Source: a virus. From it: a DNA stretch of 52,797 nucleotides. Position 1 is the stretch's first letter; each line of letters opens with the position of its first letter. The translations under genes and the position numbers were made by a program. Where the stretch lies: positions 1 to 52,797 of the IMG/VR virus record IMGVR_UViG_3300020731_000022; one strand, written 5' to 3'. The notes beneath the pieces were generated by a model that had not been told where the DNA came from, searched no databases, and saw nothing but the letters and a program-made list of their open reading frames with translations. Positions 1 through 9,374 of the stretch are shown here, piece after piece.

Positions 1-302
1 CCAGCTGCTGCATAAGAAATACAAAGATGACTTGAGTTTGGGTCTATTAAATATCTAGCGTAATTTAATGTTCCTGATAATGAATTTAAAGAATATACCA
101 ATGCATAAGCGGCATTATTATTACCAGTAAGAAGTACGTTTCCATACGTGTCTAAACCTATGTAATTGTTACCAGTACCGTAAGATCCAGAATTATCAGT
201 AGAGGTAAATAACCAATAATTATTAGCAATAGTGGTTGTGTTGGTGAGCATTCCTTCTGCTCTGGCTGAATCTCCTGAAAATGTAGAGATAAGAGGTGAC
301 AT
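1..302 (-). CDS. Partial virion/tail-fibre-like protein (3' end outside window)
   Basis: About 100 residues are visible from an ATG at 302; the gene runs off the left edge. It begins MSPLISTFSGDSARAEGM and is rich in Asn, Thr, Gly and Ser, with segments such as YIGLDTYGNVLLTGNN that resemble beta-rich fibre or baseplate modules. The ATG lies 2 nt after the TAA of the giant fibre gene upstream, so it is probably co-translated as part of the tail-fibre block. I see no strong Shine-Dalgarno sequence. A fibre, fibre-associated or baseplate protein is likely from position and composition only; no family is recognised. Confidence 0.65.
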   Translation of the reverse strand, partial: MSPLISTFSGDSARAEGMLTNTTTIANNYWLFTSTDNSGSYGTGNNYIGLDTYGNVLLTGNNNAAYALVYSLNSLSGTLNYARYLIDPNSSHLCISYAAA

Positions 303-304
303 GA

Positions 305-3300
305 TTAAAAACCAGCCTGTGTTCCCAATACATACCAATAATTAGTTCCAACATTCATAATAAAAAATGTCCAAACATCTGGGCCAGTTGCTGCTTTCTT
401 TGCAACTGGCATTACTCCACCTGCCCACCACCAAATAAATGTTGCGCCTCCTGAAGTATAATTTGATCCTTCTGTTGGAAGGCCAGTAGCAGAAGTAGAA
501 TAACCGTTAATTGTAATGCTTGAAGGCATATAAGTAGGGGCAATTATTGAGCAAGTTGCTGATTGTCCATAAACAGTTGGTGCGTTAGTTATATTTATTG
601 CAAAGTTAGATGATGGAAAGTTTGCAACATCAGCAGTTATTCCACCTGTAGCAAAATTTACAGCAGCGGGGTAACTATTACTCCAAGAAGTTCCAGGCAA
701 TTGAGCATACTCATATGGTCCAATTAATAGTGAATTTGTTAGAGTACCACTAGTTACAGTTGGACTAGTAAATGTAGGAGCATTACTATTTAATAATTGG
801 TAAACAGTAATTGGACTTGTTCCAAGAGTTCCTGTTGGGCTAATACCAATTTGCCAAGATGTATTGGAATACGTAGTTCCTTGAACAATTTGTGCAATAG
901 TAGATACTATCTTAGCCACTGTGTCTGCATCGTTGCTTCTACAGAATTGTGCAGAAACACCAGTAGTTCCTTGTGTTGTGCACAACCATATACCATTTTG
1001 AACGTTAGAACTTTGTCCAGTGAAAAGAACACGATCACCTAATTGAACTGTATAGCCATCAATTACGAAAGCACCAGTAGCTGATACAGTGAATGTATCA
1101 ACATTTAATGGATAATCATTTGTAATGTTGCATCCAGGAGCATATGAACCATTGGGATTGCTGGCAGTATTTTGATATGTTGGAACATATGTACCAGCAA
1201 CATTGCTTGCAGAAGCAGCTTGTACTTTTGCACGAATACCTAGAGGAACCCATTCAGGACCACCGTTGGCAATATTACCATACGACATAAGGAATGAACC
1301 AGCTTGGTTAAATGATGCAGGAGATACTACGCTGGTGTCAGTAAGGTAACCACTAGAGTTTACGAATACAACTCCACCAGCACCAAGACCCTTGATTTGA
1401 GTTTCGGAGTAATCACCAGCAGTTGGAGTAATTGCTCCAGTTCTACCATTAAAACTTGTTGCTCCTGGTAAAATTGGTGCTAGTTGTTGCGATGAAAGCA
1501 TTGAGTAGGTCTCATACTTCATTGTTGATCCACTTGAAGTATAACCAAGTGAATAAGTTATACTTGTACCACTAGCAACATATACTGGAATTCTTGTATT
1601 TATTATTCCACTAGTAGTTGAGTTGTTGCTAGTAAATGGACCATAATTAGTAACTGTTGAGCCATCAGGGTCTACTGTGGTAATACTTACAGGACCAAGA
1701 ATACTTCCTGCAGCACCCGCAGTTGTAATCTTTGCGTAGTGATCAAAGAAAAAGAATCCAGTTCCTGAAGCTGTTGCTATGTAAATTGAGTTTAATGAAC
1801 CGCTTTGGCTCGTTCTATTGTCAGATGCTATTACACTTGTGTAATCACCAATTGATGGAACAACTGCACCAGTTCTTCCATTAAAACTTGTTACACCTGT
1901 AATATTAGGAGCAACAGTCGTAGTGTTAAGAAATACGTAAGATTCGTATTTCATACTTGAAGCAGGTGATGCAGTATAACCTATTGAGTACGTTATACTA
2001 GTTCCACTGGCGACATAAAGTGGAATAATTCCATTAATTACACCATTAGTAAGCGTATTGTTATTAGTGTAAAATCCACTAGTAGTAACTGTTGTGCCAT
2101 CAGGGTCAACACTTGTGACAACAATAGGTCCAAGAATACTTGAAGAAGTTCCCGTTGTAGTTACTTTTGCATAATAGTTGAGTTGGTAAAGACCAGAAGC
2201 TGTAGTCGTTGTAAGACTAATTGGTCCAACAGCACCACTTACGTTGGTACGAGTATCAGTTGCTACAATGCTTGTGTAGTCTCCATTAGATGGAAGAACC
2301 GCGCCAGTTCTACCATTAAAACTGCTTACAGCACCTGTACTAGCATTAAGGTTGCTTGAAGAAAGATTGGTATAAACCTCGTACTGCATATTAGAACCAG
2401 TAGAAGCATAAGCCATTGAATAGCTTACTGTGCTTCCACTAGCTACAAGAACTGGAATAACCCCATTAACAATACCACTAACTAAAGTATTAGCACTGGT
2501 GCTTTGTCCAACATTTACAACAGTTGTACCATCAGGATCAGTTGTAGTAAGAGTAATAGGACCAAGTTTGCTAGTGGTTCCTGGAGTAGTTACTTTAGCA
2601 TAGTAGTTAAACAGCAGGAAACCAGAAGCAGTTGCAGTATAAATATTGATTGGGCCTTGAGCACCACTTACGTTGGTGTAGTAAGAAGTAGCAACTGCTG
2701 CGTTACCACCAGTTGTGGCAACAGTACCAGGAACCCATTTACCACCACTGTAAACAATTGCTTGTCCAGATGCTGCAGAGACTCCATTAAGTATGTTAGA
2801 ATAAAGGTTAAAATTACTTCCGGTAATTGTAGTTGTACCATTTACAGTTAAATTACCCGTAATAGTTCCACCAGAGATAGGTAAAGCAGCATACGCTACT
2901 CCACTAACAGTGTTCAAACTGCCAGATAAAGAAGCTATGTTTCCTGTAGCAGTGGTTACAATTCCACTTGTAGTATTATATGCACCACTCAGAGTTACAA
3001 ATTGTCCTGATAAAGTAGCTAATGAACCACTGGTGCTTGCAATATTGGCATTTGCAGTAATCATTTGACCAGACAAGGTTGCAATGTTGCCTGTAGCTGT
3101 AGTAACAATTCCACTGGTTGTATTGTATTGACCTGAAAGTGTAGATAAGTTGCCTGAAAGTGAAGCAATATTACCAGTTGCTGTAGTTACGATTCCAGAA
3201 GTGGTGTTGTATGAACCACTTAGTGAAACAAATTGACCACTCAATGTAGCGAGTGATCCGCTTAGAGATGCAATGTTTCCAGTTGCAGTTGTTACAATCC

Positions 3301-6300
3301 CTGAAGTAGTTGCATATTGACCACTTAGGTTAGCAACGTTTGTATTAGTAGTGTTTAGATTACCGCTGGTGGTAGCATATGCTCCACTCAACGAAACAAA
3401 TTGACCAGATAATGTGGCAAGCGATCCACTGGTAGATGCTATATTTGCATTCGCAGTGACCATTTGACCCGATAGGGTAGCAATGTAACCAGTTTGATTA
3501 GTTACAATACCAGAAGTTGTAGCGTATTGACCACTGAGTGTTGCAAGGTTGCTATTGGTTGTAGTTATTGAACCACTCAGTGCTAACAAGTCTCCAGAAA
3601 GATTAGTAACTTGATTTTCTGCAATTTGTATACCACTAGTTGTAATGTTGCTTATACGACCATAGCCATCTGTAGTAATAATTGAAACATTATTGTTTGA
3701 ACCATAAGTACCTGATGTACCTATAGTTGCAAGATCAATGCTATCTGGGTTAACAACAATTCTACTTGAGTTTGCAGTGACAACATCAATTGTATTACCA
3801 GTTTTGGTAAGACCACCACCAGCATTAATTTGTCCAGCACCTGAGAATTGTGAAAATTGAATAGTGTCAGTACCAATAACAATGTCACCATTGGGACCAG
3901 TACCTGCAGAGGCCATAATATATCCATTATTAGCATTTACTGTACCGCTCTGTACGAATATAAAATCACCAGCAGTTACTTGACCACTAATTGAATCATT
4001 GTAATCAGATGCACGAGTTAGTTTCCAAGGAATTGATGAACTACCTGTAACTGTAACTACATAAACACCATTTTGGGTTCCTGTAGTTTGGTCTTTAACT
4101 AGAATACGAGCACCACTAACAAATCCACTAGCTGCTATAGAATCTATTGCAAACCCAGCATTAGTGGTTGAAGTTAGAGTAGCTCCAATGCCGTAACCAC
4201 CATCTTGGTCTATTGTTCCACCACTGTATGTAGCTGTAAGGTTGCCTGTGGTTCCAGCAAATGCAGAAACGTGTACGTTGAGATGTGCAACTGCAGCATC
4301 TACATATTGCTTGTTAGCTAACTCGTAAGTACCTGTAGGAAATGTTGGGTAGTAAGTAAGTCCAGAAAAAGTTGTGGTGCCTGTAAAAGTTTTAATACCA
4401 CTAATAGTTTGTGTTGTTCCTAGAGTTACTGTGCTACCGCTAAGAGTAGCAAGATTAGAGTTAGTTGTATTTAAGCTACCACTAGTAGAAGCAATGTTAG
4501 AAGTGTTAGATGTTACAATACCACTGGTTGTAACGTATTGACCTGAAAGAGTTGCAAGGCTTCCTGATAGAGAAGCGATATTTGCTTCATCTGTTATTTG
4601 TTTTCCAGAAATAGTAGCAACATTAGAATTAGTTGTAACTAAACTACCTGAAAGTGTAGCAATGTTAGTTGTATTAGTAGAAATAGTTCCACTAAGTGCA
4701 GTGGAGATTGTTGGGTTAGGGTAAGTACCTTGGAGGTCACCACCGGCTGTTACGCCACTTATACTAGTAAGAACATTTATTCCACTTACAGTAAGAGTAC
4801 CTGGAACATTAACATTGTGGTTGGCAGTACCTAAAACAATTTGATCTTGTGTAGAAGAAGTAGCACCAGCACCAGTGTGGTCTGTACCGATAGCGACAGA
4901 TCCAGGTGCAGTTGCATTTACTTGGTAACCAATTGCTGTAGCATAATTACTACCAGTGTTATTGATATTGGCTAGATAACCAATTGCTACACCAAATTCA
5001 CTGTAGTAGTAACCGGCTTCATAACCAATTGCTACACCATTAAAGTTTTGAGTAGAACCAGCATAAGCACCTATAGCTACACCATTATTATTGCTAGTTT
5101 GACCAGCATAGTTACCAATAGCTACACCAGCAGAATTGACGCTGGATGCAGGAGTATGAGCTCCTAGTGCAATGTTAGTAGAATTTACAGTAAGCGTACC
5201 AGTAACAGTTAAGTTACCAGAAATAGTACCACCTGTTCTTGGAAGAGCAGCGTAAGCTACTCCAGAAACTGTAACTAAGCTACCACTAATTGAAGCAATA
5301 TTTGATTCATCGGTAATTTGCTTACCTGAAATAGTAGAAATATAACCAGCTTGGTTCGTTACTATTCCTGATGTTGTATTGTATTGCCCTGATAGGGTAA
5401 CAAATTGCCCACTGAGCGTAGCAAGGCTACCACTCAAAGCAGCAATATTACCAGTGGCTGTTGTTAGAATACCACTTGTAGTTACGTATTGCCCAGATAG
5501 TGTTGCAAGACTACCTGACAATGAAGCAATATTTGCCTCGTCAGTTATTTGGTTTCCAGAAATTGTAGCAATGGATCCAGCTTGAGTATTTACAGTGCCA
5601 CTAAGTGATATGTATTGTCCAGATAGTGTTGAAATATTTGAGTTGGCAGTAACCATTTGACCACTGAGTGTGGCAATGTTTGCTTCATCTGTTACTTGCT
5701 TACCACTTATTGTTGAAACTTGACCAAATAAAGTTGAAATATTAGAGTTGGCAGTGACATATTGACCAGAAAGAGTAGCAATATTATTTTCATCAGTTGT
5801 TTGCTTACCAGAAATTGTTGCAATATTAGTAATATTGGTAGTAACTTGGCCAGAAGTTGTATTGTATTGACCTGATAAGGTAGCAAGATTATTATTGGTT
5901 GTAACAATATTACCGGAAAGAGTTGCAATATTTGTTTCATCTGTTATTTGTTTGCCACTTATTGTAGTAACATTGCCAGATAATACTGCTACATAAGCAG
6001 CAGCAGCGTTAAATTGAAGATCGTCAACAGCAGTTCTTACTGGAAAAACATTAAGAATTGTTCCAATTCCAACTGAGTGGGCAGATATAGAAGTGCCGTC
6101 ATAACCACGACCATTACGAACGCCATCAGTCCAAATAGGAATATCTACAAGATTTCCAATTGTAATAGCACCACTAGCACAAAGAATTTTTTCTTCGTTG
6201 TCTTGGCCATAATCAACTACAAGAACGAATACACCACTAGTACCTAGTGGATTTGTGGTAGCGGTGCCGCTAGACGAAACTTCATACCAAGTAAGTGTAT

Positions 6301-6415
6301 TGTCAACAGAAATTGTTTGACCATTAACATAAACGCTAACAAGAACGTCTTCTAGATACGTTGGTTCAGCAGCCCCCGCTATTGATCTAATTGTAGTGTA
6401 ATTAGGATAAGCCAT
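305..6415 (-). CDS. Giant tail fibre / adhesin, 2036 aa
   Basis: Very long Ser/Thr/Gly/Asn-rich protein, almost certainly the main receptor-binding or decorating fibre. Residues 1-140 form a non-repetitive N-terminal, probably virion-attachment, domain. Residues about 141-385, 580-690 and 900-1195 are strict 7-residue repeats of the form [L/I/T]-S-G-x-hydrophobic-x-T. About 420-510 has YadA-head-like repeats (GVAIGNYAG, GVAIGAYAG, GVAIGYEAG). About 557 carries GGDLQGTYPNPTIS, common in phage fibres. About 708-858 and 1728-1878 are two copies of a DxVLFTG/VKDQTTGTQNGVY-type fibre module. About 1240-1660 holds three copies of a roughly 145-residue module, each bounded by SFNGRTGA. The C terminus (1880-2036) is probably the receptor-binding tip. 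No intramolecular chaperone or lyase motif is visible. It is the last large gene before the left edge. Confidence 0.9.
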   Translation of the reverse strand: MAYPNYTTIRSIAGAAEPTYLEDVLVSVYVNGQTISVDNTLTWYEVSSSGTATTNPLGTSGVFVLVVDYGQDNEEKILCASGAITIGNLVDIPIWTDGVRNGRGYDGTSISAHSVGIGTILNVFPVRTAVDDLQFNAAAAYVAVLSGNVTTISGKQITDETNIATLSGNIVTTNNNLATLSGQYNTTSGQVTTNITNIATISGKQTTDENNIATLSGQYVTANSNISTLFGQVSTISGKQVTDEANIATLSGQMVTANSNISTLSGQYISLSGTVNTQAGSIATISGNQITDEANIASLSGSLATLSGQYVTTSGILTTATGNIAALSGSLATLSGQFVTLSGQYNTTSGIVTNQAGYISTISGKQITDESNIASISGSLVTVSGVAYAALPRTGGTISGNLTVTGTLTVNSTNIALGAHTPASSVNSAGVAIGNYAGQTSNNNGVAIGAYAGSTQNFNGVAIGYEAGYYYSEFGVAIGYLANINNTGSNYATAIGYQVNATAPGSVAIGTDHTGAGATSSTQDQIVLGTANHNVNVPGTLTVSGINVLTSISGVTAGGDLQGTYPNPTISTALSGTISTNTTNIATLSGSLVTTNSNVATISGKQITDEANIASLSGSLATLSGQYVTTSGIVTSNTSNIASTSGSLNTTNSNLATLSGSTVTLGTTQTISGIKTFTGTTTFSGLTYYPTFPTGTYELANKQYVDAAVAHLNVHVSAFAGTTGNLTATYSGGTIDQDGGYGIGATLTSTTNAGFAIDSIAASGFVSGARILVKDQTTGTQNGVYVVTVTGSSSIPWKLTRASDYNDSISGQVTAGDFIFVQSGTVNANNGYIMASAGTGPNGDIVIGTDTIQFSQFSGAGQINAGGGLTKTGNTIDVVTANSSRIVVNPDSIDLATIGTSGTYGSNNNVSIITTDGYGRISNITTSGIQIAENQVTNLSGDLLALSGSITTTNSNLATLSGQYATTSGIVTNQTGYIATLSGQMVTANANIASTSGSLATLSGQFVSLSGAYATTSGNLNTTNTNVANLSGQYATTSGIVTTATGNIASLSGSLATLSGQFVSLSGSYNTTSGIVTTATGNIASLSGNLSTLSGQYNTTSGIVTTATGNIATLSGQMITANANIASTSGSLATLSGQFVTLSGAYNTTSGIVTTATGNIASLSGSLNTVSGVAYAALPISGGTITGNLTVNGTTTITGSNFNLYSNILNGVSAASGQAIVYSGGKWVPGTVATTGGNAAVATSYYTNVSGAQGPINIYTATASGFLLFNYYAKVTTPGTTSKLGPITLTTTDPDGTTVVNVGQSTSANTLVSGIVNGVIPVLVASGSTVSYSMAYASTGSNMQYEVYTNLSSSNLNASTGAVSSFNGRTGAVLPSNGDYTSIVATDTRTNVSGAVGPISLTTTTASGLYQLNYYAKVTTTGTSSSILGPIVVTSVDPDGTTVTTSGFYTNNNTLTNGVINGIIPLYVASGTSITYSIGYTASPASSMKYESYVFLNTTTVAPNITGVTSFNGRTGAVVPSIGDYTSVIASDNRTSQSGSLNSIYIATASGTGFFFFDHYAKITTAGAAGSILGPVSITTVDPDGSTVTNYGPFTSNNSTTSGIINTRIPVYVASGTSITYSLGYTSSGSTMKYETYSMLSSQQLAPILPGATSFNGRTGAITPTAGDYSETQIKGLGAGGVVFVNSSGYLTDTSVVSPASFNQAGSFLMSYGNIANGGPEWVPLGIRAKVQAASASNVAGTYVPTYQNTASNPNGSYAPGCNITNDYPLNVDTFTVSATGAFVIDGYTVQLGDRVLFTGQSSNVQNGIWLCTTQGTTGVSAQFCRSNDADTVAKIVSTIAQIVQGTTYSNTSWQIGISPTGTLGTSPITVYQLLNSNAPTFTSPTVTSGTLTNSLLIGPYEYAQLPGTSWSNSYPAAVNFATGGITADVANFPSSNFAINITNAPTVYGQSATCSIIAPTYMPSSITINGYSTSATGLPTEGSNYTSGGATFIWWWAGGVMPVAKKAATGPDVWTFFIMNVGTNYWYVLGTQAGF

Positions 6416-6445
6416 TTAAGCTAAAGCCCCTAGTTATATTAAATA

Positions 6446-6985
6446 TTAGTAGGGGTAGGAAGCTGATTGCCAAGTAGGAGTGACAGTAAGTGTGTCACCA
6501 GATGCCAAGGTTACAGTTGATAGGTCAGAGAATGGTGCGTACCATAGAACAGTACTTCCACCAGCACTTGTAGATCCAACAGTACCTGTAACAGTTACAA
6601 AAATACCGTTAATAGTAGTGTATGTTGCACCAGTATTGGTAAATGTAAGAGGTGATGAACCACTGTAAGTTGTGTATTGTACAGGTACTTGTGTACTTGT
6701 ACCAATAGTGATTGTATTAAACTGAGGTGCTTGCCAACCAGCTCCAGAAAGTGTTAAACGTGAATAACCACTAAGACCACTTGCTTCAAGAATTGGGTAT
6801 GTACCAGCATTAAGGGTGATAGGCTCATCACCGGCAACAGCATAACCACTAATTGTTGACCATGTAGTAGCAGTAAGACCTAAATAAAGAGTAGATGGTG
6901 CTGCTTGAGTTCCACGTGGGACGATGTTGATTAGGTAGTTAAGACCTTCCTGTGGGAAGTAGAAAGTAGAGTTAAAACTAGCCAT
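6446..6985 (-). CDS. Small virion protein, Ser/Thr/Gly-rich, 179 aa
   Basis: Starts MASFNSTFYFPQEGLNYLIN and continues with LYLGLTATTW, a pattern seen near the N terminus of several phage tail or fibre-associated proteins. The rest is predicted beta-rich with many Thr, Ser and Gly and ends TPTWQSASYPY. It lies between the giant fibre and another beta-rich protein, so a baseplate, fibre-connector or decoration role is inferred. The N-terminal FNS matches a motif found at the start of several other proteins in this window. No enzyme motif, signal peptide or membrane segment is seen. Confidence 0.7.
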   Translation of the reverse strand: MASFNSTFYFPQEGLNYLINIVPRGTQAAPSTLYLGLTATTWSTISGYAVAGDEPITLNAGTYPILEASGLSGYSRLTLSGAGWQAPQFNTITIGTSTQVPVQYTTYSGSSPLTFTNTGATYTTINGIFVTVTGTVGSTSAGGSTVLWYAPFSDLSTVTLASGDTLTVTPTWQSASYPY

Positions 6986-6993
6986 GTATGCTC

Positions 6994-7599
6994 CTAAATA
7001 AATTGAACGCTAATATTGAATTGAATGCTATCTCCATATTGCAAGCCAATTCCTGGGAAGCTGCTCTTTAAGAACATATACCCAGCTTGTCCTACCACCG
7101 GAGTAAGAGAAGGAATTATTGTTGTCACTATACTAGAGCCATTCGCACCCCTAATTACATTGTAGATATTGGTGCCATTTCCAGAAATTACTGTCATAAC
7201 TTCAGAAGTTATCTGAACGTTGAAAGGAAATGTGTTAGGGAATAAGTTGTATCCACTAACTTGAATAGTTGTATCATTCGGATTAATTTGTCTAGTTAAA
7301 GTGCCTACTGCTGGAGTTACTCCAGTATCAAACAATCCCACATTTGTGATTGAATATTGTCCACTGGCAGTCATTACTGCACTGCAAAGATAAGTGTCTC
7401 CAGAAGTCGATGTAGTAATTGTGGATACCGTACCACTAACAGGCACCTGAACGGGGTTAAAAAGGCCTATATCGGTCGCCTGAACGGTTCCTGAACCTGT
7501 ACCCCAAGCAATGTATTGTGGCTGGTTTAAAGTGTATCCAGAACCGGTTATGGTATTAACTAAACTACTTCTGGTCTTGCTGGTTAGTAGAGTGATCAT
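6994..7599 (-). CDS. Virion protein, probably tail/fibre region, 201 aa
   Basis: Beta-rich protein with PQYIAWGTGSGT near residue 27 and two glycine-centred blocks (SITNVGLFDTG, IYNVIRGANGS). The YIAWGTG pattern recurs in tail or fibre-associated proteins of unrelated phages, so a structural role is likely. The start ATG lies inside the 3' end of the 46-aa gene upstream, giving a 35-bp overlap and suggesting translational coupling. No catalytic residues or transmembrane helices are visible. The exact role is unknown. Confidence 0.7.
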   Translation of the reverse strand: MITLLTSKTRSSLVNTITGSGYTLNQPQYIAWGTGSGTVQATDIGLFNPVQVPVSGTVSTITTSTSGDTYLCSAVMTASGQYSITNVGLFDTGVTPAVGTLTRQINPNDTTIQVSGYNLFPNTFPFNVQITSEVMTVISGNGTNIYNVIRGANGSSIVTTIIPSLTPVVGQAGYMFLKSSFPGIGLQYGDSIQFNISVQFI

Positions 7600-7705
7600 C
7601 TTCGTTTTCTGTCATATTAGAACTAATGGTGCCCAGATTTTCCTGGACACCATTCGCTCTTGTAATAACCGCATCTACCTTTATTCTAAAAGGTAAGTGT
7701 TCCAT
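7565..7705 (-). CDS. Small 46-aa protein overlapping both neighbours
   Basis: Read directly from the sequence: an ATG at 7705 opens a 46-codon frame beginning MEHLPFRIKVDAVITRANG and ending in an acidic/Gln tail before TAG at 7565-7567. The ATG shares its A with the TAA of the upstream 234-aa gene (TAATG), the same overlap used at about nine other junctions in the window, and the 3' end overlaps the next gene by 35 bp. Without it a 105-bp gap would sit in an otherwise gapless operon. No family is recognised. A 28-nt imperfect inverted repeat (7626-7653) lies inside it. Confidence 0.55.
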   Translation of the reverse strand: MEHLPFRIKVDAVITRANGVQENLGTISSNMTENEDDHSTNQQDQK

Positions 7706-8409
7706 TAGCTCTGCTGACGGTAGGTCTTCTTTTGCTGAGTTTGGTACAGGTTACCGCTGTAAGTAGCAAAGTAACCATTGTACTGCTGTGTTTCACTAAC
7801 CTGTGTTTGGATTTGACGTACTTGTTGTTGTACAACGTTTGCACCTGAAAGGGTACCATTGTTGTTAACTACAAGCGCACCGTTGAATCCAACTTGGTAA
7901 GCGTGAACAGTAGAGTCATCTACCCAGTTTGGAGTAGCGTAAGGAGTACCTACGTAGTTAGGGTATGTAGTTCCTTCAGTACCACTGAAAGCAAATGCAG
8001 TGATTGTTGGAACAGCACCAGTACCACTGACAACTGTAAGTCCTACACCACTAGGAACAATAATGCTTGTTGTAGTGTTGTATAGGTAGTTAGCAGGTCC
8101 AGCGTTTACATAGAATGTGTAACCACTAAGTGCTGATGCTTGTAGAGCAGCAACAAGGTCACTTACCTTAGAACCAGTAGCAGTACCGGTCAAAGTAGTT
8201 GTAACACCGTTAGCACCACTGATAGTAAATGTTGTAGTTCCTGTACCAACTGCAAGCTCAAGAATACCACTAGTGGTAACAGCTGAGTTGACCATAATGG
8301 CAACATCAACTGGAGGGTTTACAGTGGTAGGTGTTGAACCACCACGAGTTACACCACGGAGTGCTGATTTATTTGCAGACTCTGTTGCTGTGTTTGGAGT
8401 AATAGCCAT
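7705..8409 (-). CDS. Virion protein, Thr/Gly-rich, 234 aa
   Basis: Starts MAITPNTATESANKSALRG; the middle (about 35-160) is a Thr/Ser/Gly-rich, probably all-beta segment, and the C-terminal 60 residues are helical and Gln-rich (VVQQQVRQIQTQVSETQQ), ending in the basic KKTYRQQS. A beta domain followed by a short Gln-rich helix suggests an oligomeric surface or tail-associated protein. The start overlaps the upstream stop as TAATG at 8407-8411, and its own stop overlaps the next start in the same way. No known family is recognised. Confidence 0.7.
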   Translation of the reverse strand: MAITPNTATESANKSALRGVTRGGSTPTTVNPPVDVAIMVNSAVTTSGILELAVGTGTTTFTISGANGVTTTLTGTATGSKVSDLVAALQASALSGYTFYVNAGPANYLYNTTTSIIVPSGVGLTVVSGTGAVPTITAFAFSGTEGTTYPNYVGTPYATPNWVDDSTVHAYQVGFNGALVVNNNGTLSGANVVQQQVRQIQTQVSETQQYNGYFATYSGNLYQTQQKKTYRQQS

Positions 8410-8660
8410 TATCGTCCACTTCCTTCTCTCATAGAATTGTATTGATCAGTTTGGAAAACATAACCAACATTGTTTTGTCCCTGCCATCCGTTACCACTAA
8501 GGGTAGGTTGTGCAGATCCACTAACAACAGTTCCGGCAAACGTCTGGGGTGCCCATACATTAAACCATGCCTGGTTAGACCAAGTTGTTCCACTAATTGC
8601 TGTACCGCTTGGCAGAATAATGCCAACAGGTTCAGCTGTAGTCTTGAAATCGTCGCTCAT
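8409..8660 (-). CDS. Small virion-region protein, 83 aa
   Basis: Begins MSDDFKTTAEPVGIILPSG and contains two Trp-rich turns (TTWSNQAWFNVWAPQ, NGWQGQNNVGY) that look like a compact beta domain. A good ribosome binding site, AAAGGAG, precedes the ATG. It lies downstream of the capsid block and upstream of the fibre block, so head-tail connection or decoration is possible, but nothing specific is recognised. It is coupled to the next gene by TAATG. Confidence 0.65.
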   Translation of the reverse strand: MSDDFKTTAEPVGIILPSGTAISGTTWSNQAWFNVWAPQTFAGTVVSGSAQPTLSGNGWQGQNNVGYVFQTDQYNSMREGSGR

Positions 8661-8677
8661 TTAAGCTCCTTTTTATC

Positions 8678-8699
8678 GGTGGAACTTCTCAGATCCACC
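8678..8699 (-). other. Intergenic hairpin downstream of the 188-aa gene
   Basis: GGTGGA (8678-8683) and TCCACC (8694-8699) form a 6-bp stem that can extend inward by two pairs after one mismatch, closing on a 4-nt loop. It sits 4 nt after the stop of the upstream gene and just before the AAAGGAG of the next. There is no U-run after it, so a processing or mRNA-stabilising hairpin is more likely than an intrinsic terminator. Confidence 0.5.
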
Positions 8700-8703
8700 T
8701 GGT

Positions 8704-9270
8704 TTATACGTTTTTTGACTTAGGGGTACTAGTGCTAGATGCCCAGATTTCTTCAAAGCTTTGGGCCTTACCCTTTGGCTCTGCTTCATCTGGCAATGGA
8801 ATCTTGTACATACCATTGTTTTCACTGGCTCCTGCACCGAGGCTCTCACGAAGTCTGTCAATGTGACTTTCACTCGTGTCGCTTTCGTCCCTAAGATCAG
8901 CGATCTTGTCCATGGCTTCGTCTTCCGTAAGGAACTTGATTCGACCACGTTGTACAGCTCTTAGTACAAATGCATCCTGGCGGATTTCTTCCTGAATTGG
9001 TTGAATACTGCCATGGATTCCAGCAGCAGCTAGTTTAAAGCTGCCCTTGGGGCTTGAGAATACCGTACTGCTGTCCATAAGGTTTTCAATCCAATCACCG
9101 GTCTTGATATCCTTCATACCCTTAAATGAAGTCGGAGTCACTGTTGCGACTCTTGCTGCACTAAGATCTGCTGGATCAGCCTTGTGGTCCTCAATGTGAC
9201 CACCAAGGTCAATCACTGGGACTGGAGTTGATTCCCCATTATCACCACTACGAGATACTGTCTTTGCCAT
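8704..9270 (-). CDS. Unknown head-region protein, 188 aa
   Basis: Hydrophilic protein starting MAKTVSRSGDNGESTPVPV. Residues about 60-115 form the best-ordered part (DWIENLMDSSTVFSSP, then FKLAAAGIHGSIQPI and IRQDAFVLRAVQRGRIKFL); the C-terminal third is charged and ends TSTPKSKNV. It is the first gene after the major capsid protein and has a good AGGAG site 7 nt before its ATG, with a hairpin (9290-9305) directly upstream. A minor capsid, head-completion or neck protein is possible from position; I recognise no family and see no catalytic motif. Confidence 0.65.
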   Translation of the reverse strand: MAKTVSRSGDNGESTPVPVIDLGGHIEDHKADPADLSAARVATVTPTSFKGMKDIKTGDWIENLMDSSTVFSSPKGSFKLAAAGIHGSIQPIQEEIRQDAFVLRAVQRGRIKFLTEDEAMDKIADLRDESDTSESHIDRLRESLGAGASENNGMYKIPLPDEAEPKGKAQSFEEIWASSTSTPKSKNV

Positions 9271-9289
9271 TTTAATTCTCCTATTTCAA

Positions 9290-9305
9290 GGGGACTTGTG
9301 TCCCT
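9290..9305 (-). promoter_or_regulatory. 5'-leader hairpin before the 188-aa gene
   Basis: A compact stem of GGGAC (9291-9295) and GTCCC (9300-9304) with a 4-nt loop lies 15-20 nt upstream of the start codon at 9270 and next to its AGGAG. It could stabilise the 5' end of a processed transcript made after the larger hairpin at 9375-9410. No clear -35/-10 pair is seen in the 154-bp gap. Confidence 0.4.
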
Positions 9306-9374
9306 AATAGATACGAAATTTTCATACCTAGTTGTTACGTCGAGGGTATTTCTTTAATGCGAGTTTTACATCCT

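Noticed and set aside
305-6415. DNA-level tandem repeats or CRISPR-like array in the fibre gene
   Set aside because: Units are 21-nt codon repeats encoding heptads, with varied DNA and no spacers; they are protein repeats.
7626-7653. Imperfect hairpin as a terminator
   Set aside because: No U-run follows and it lies inside an open 46-codon frame coupled to both neighbours.
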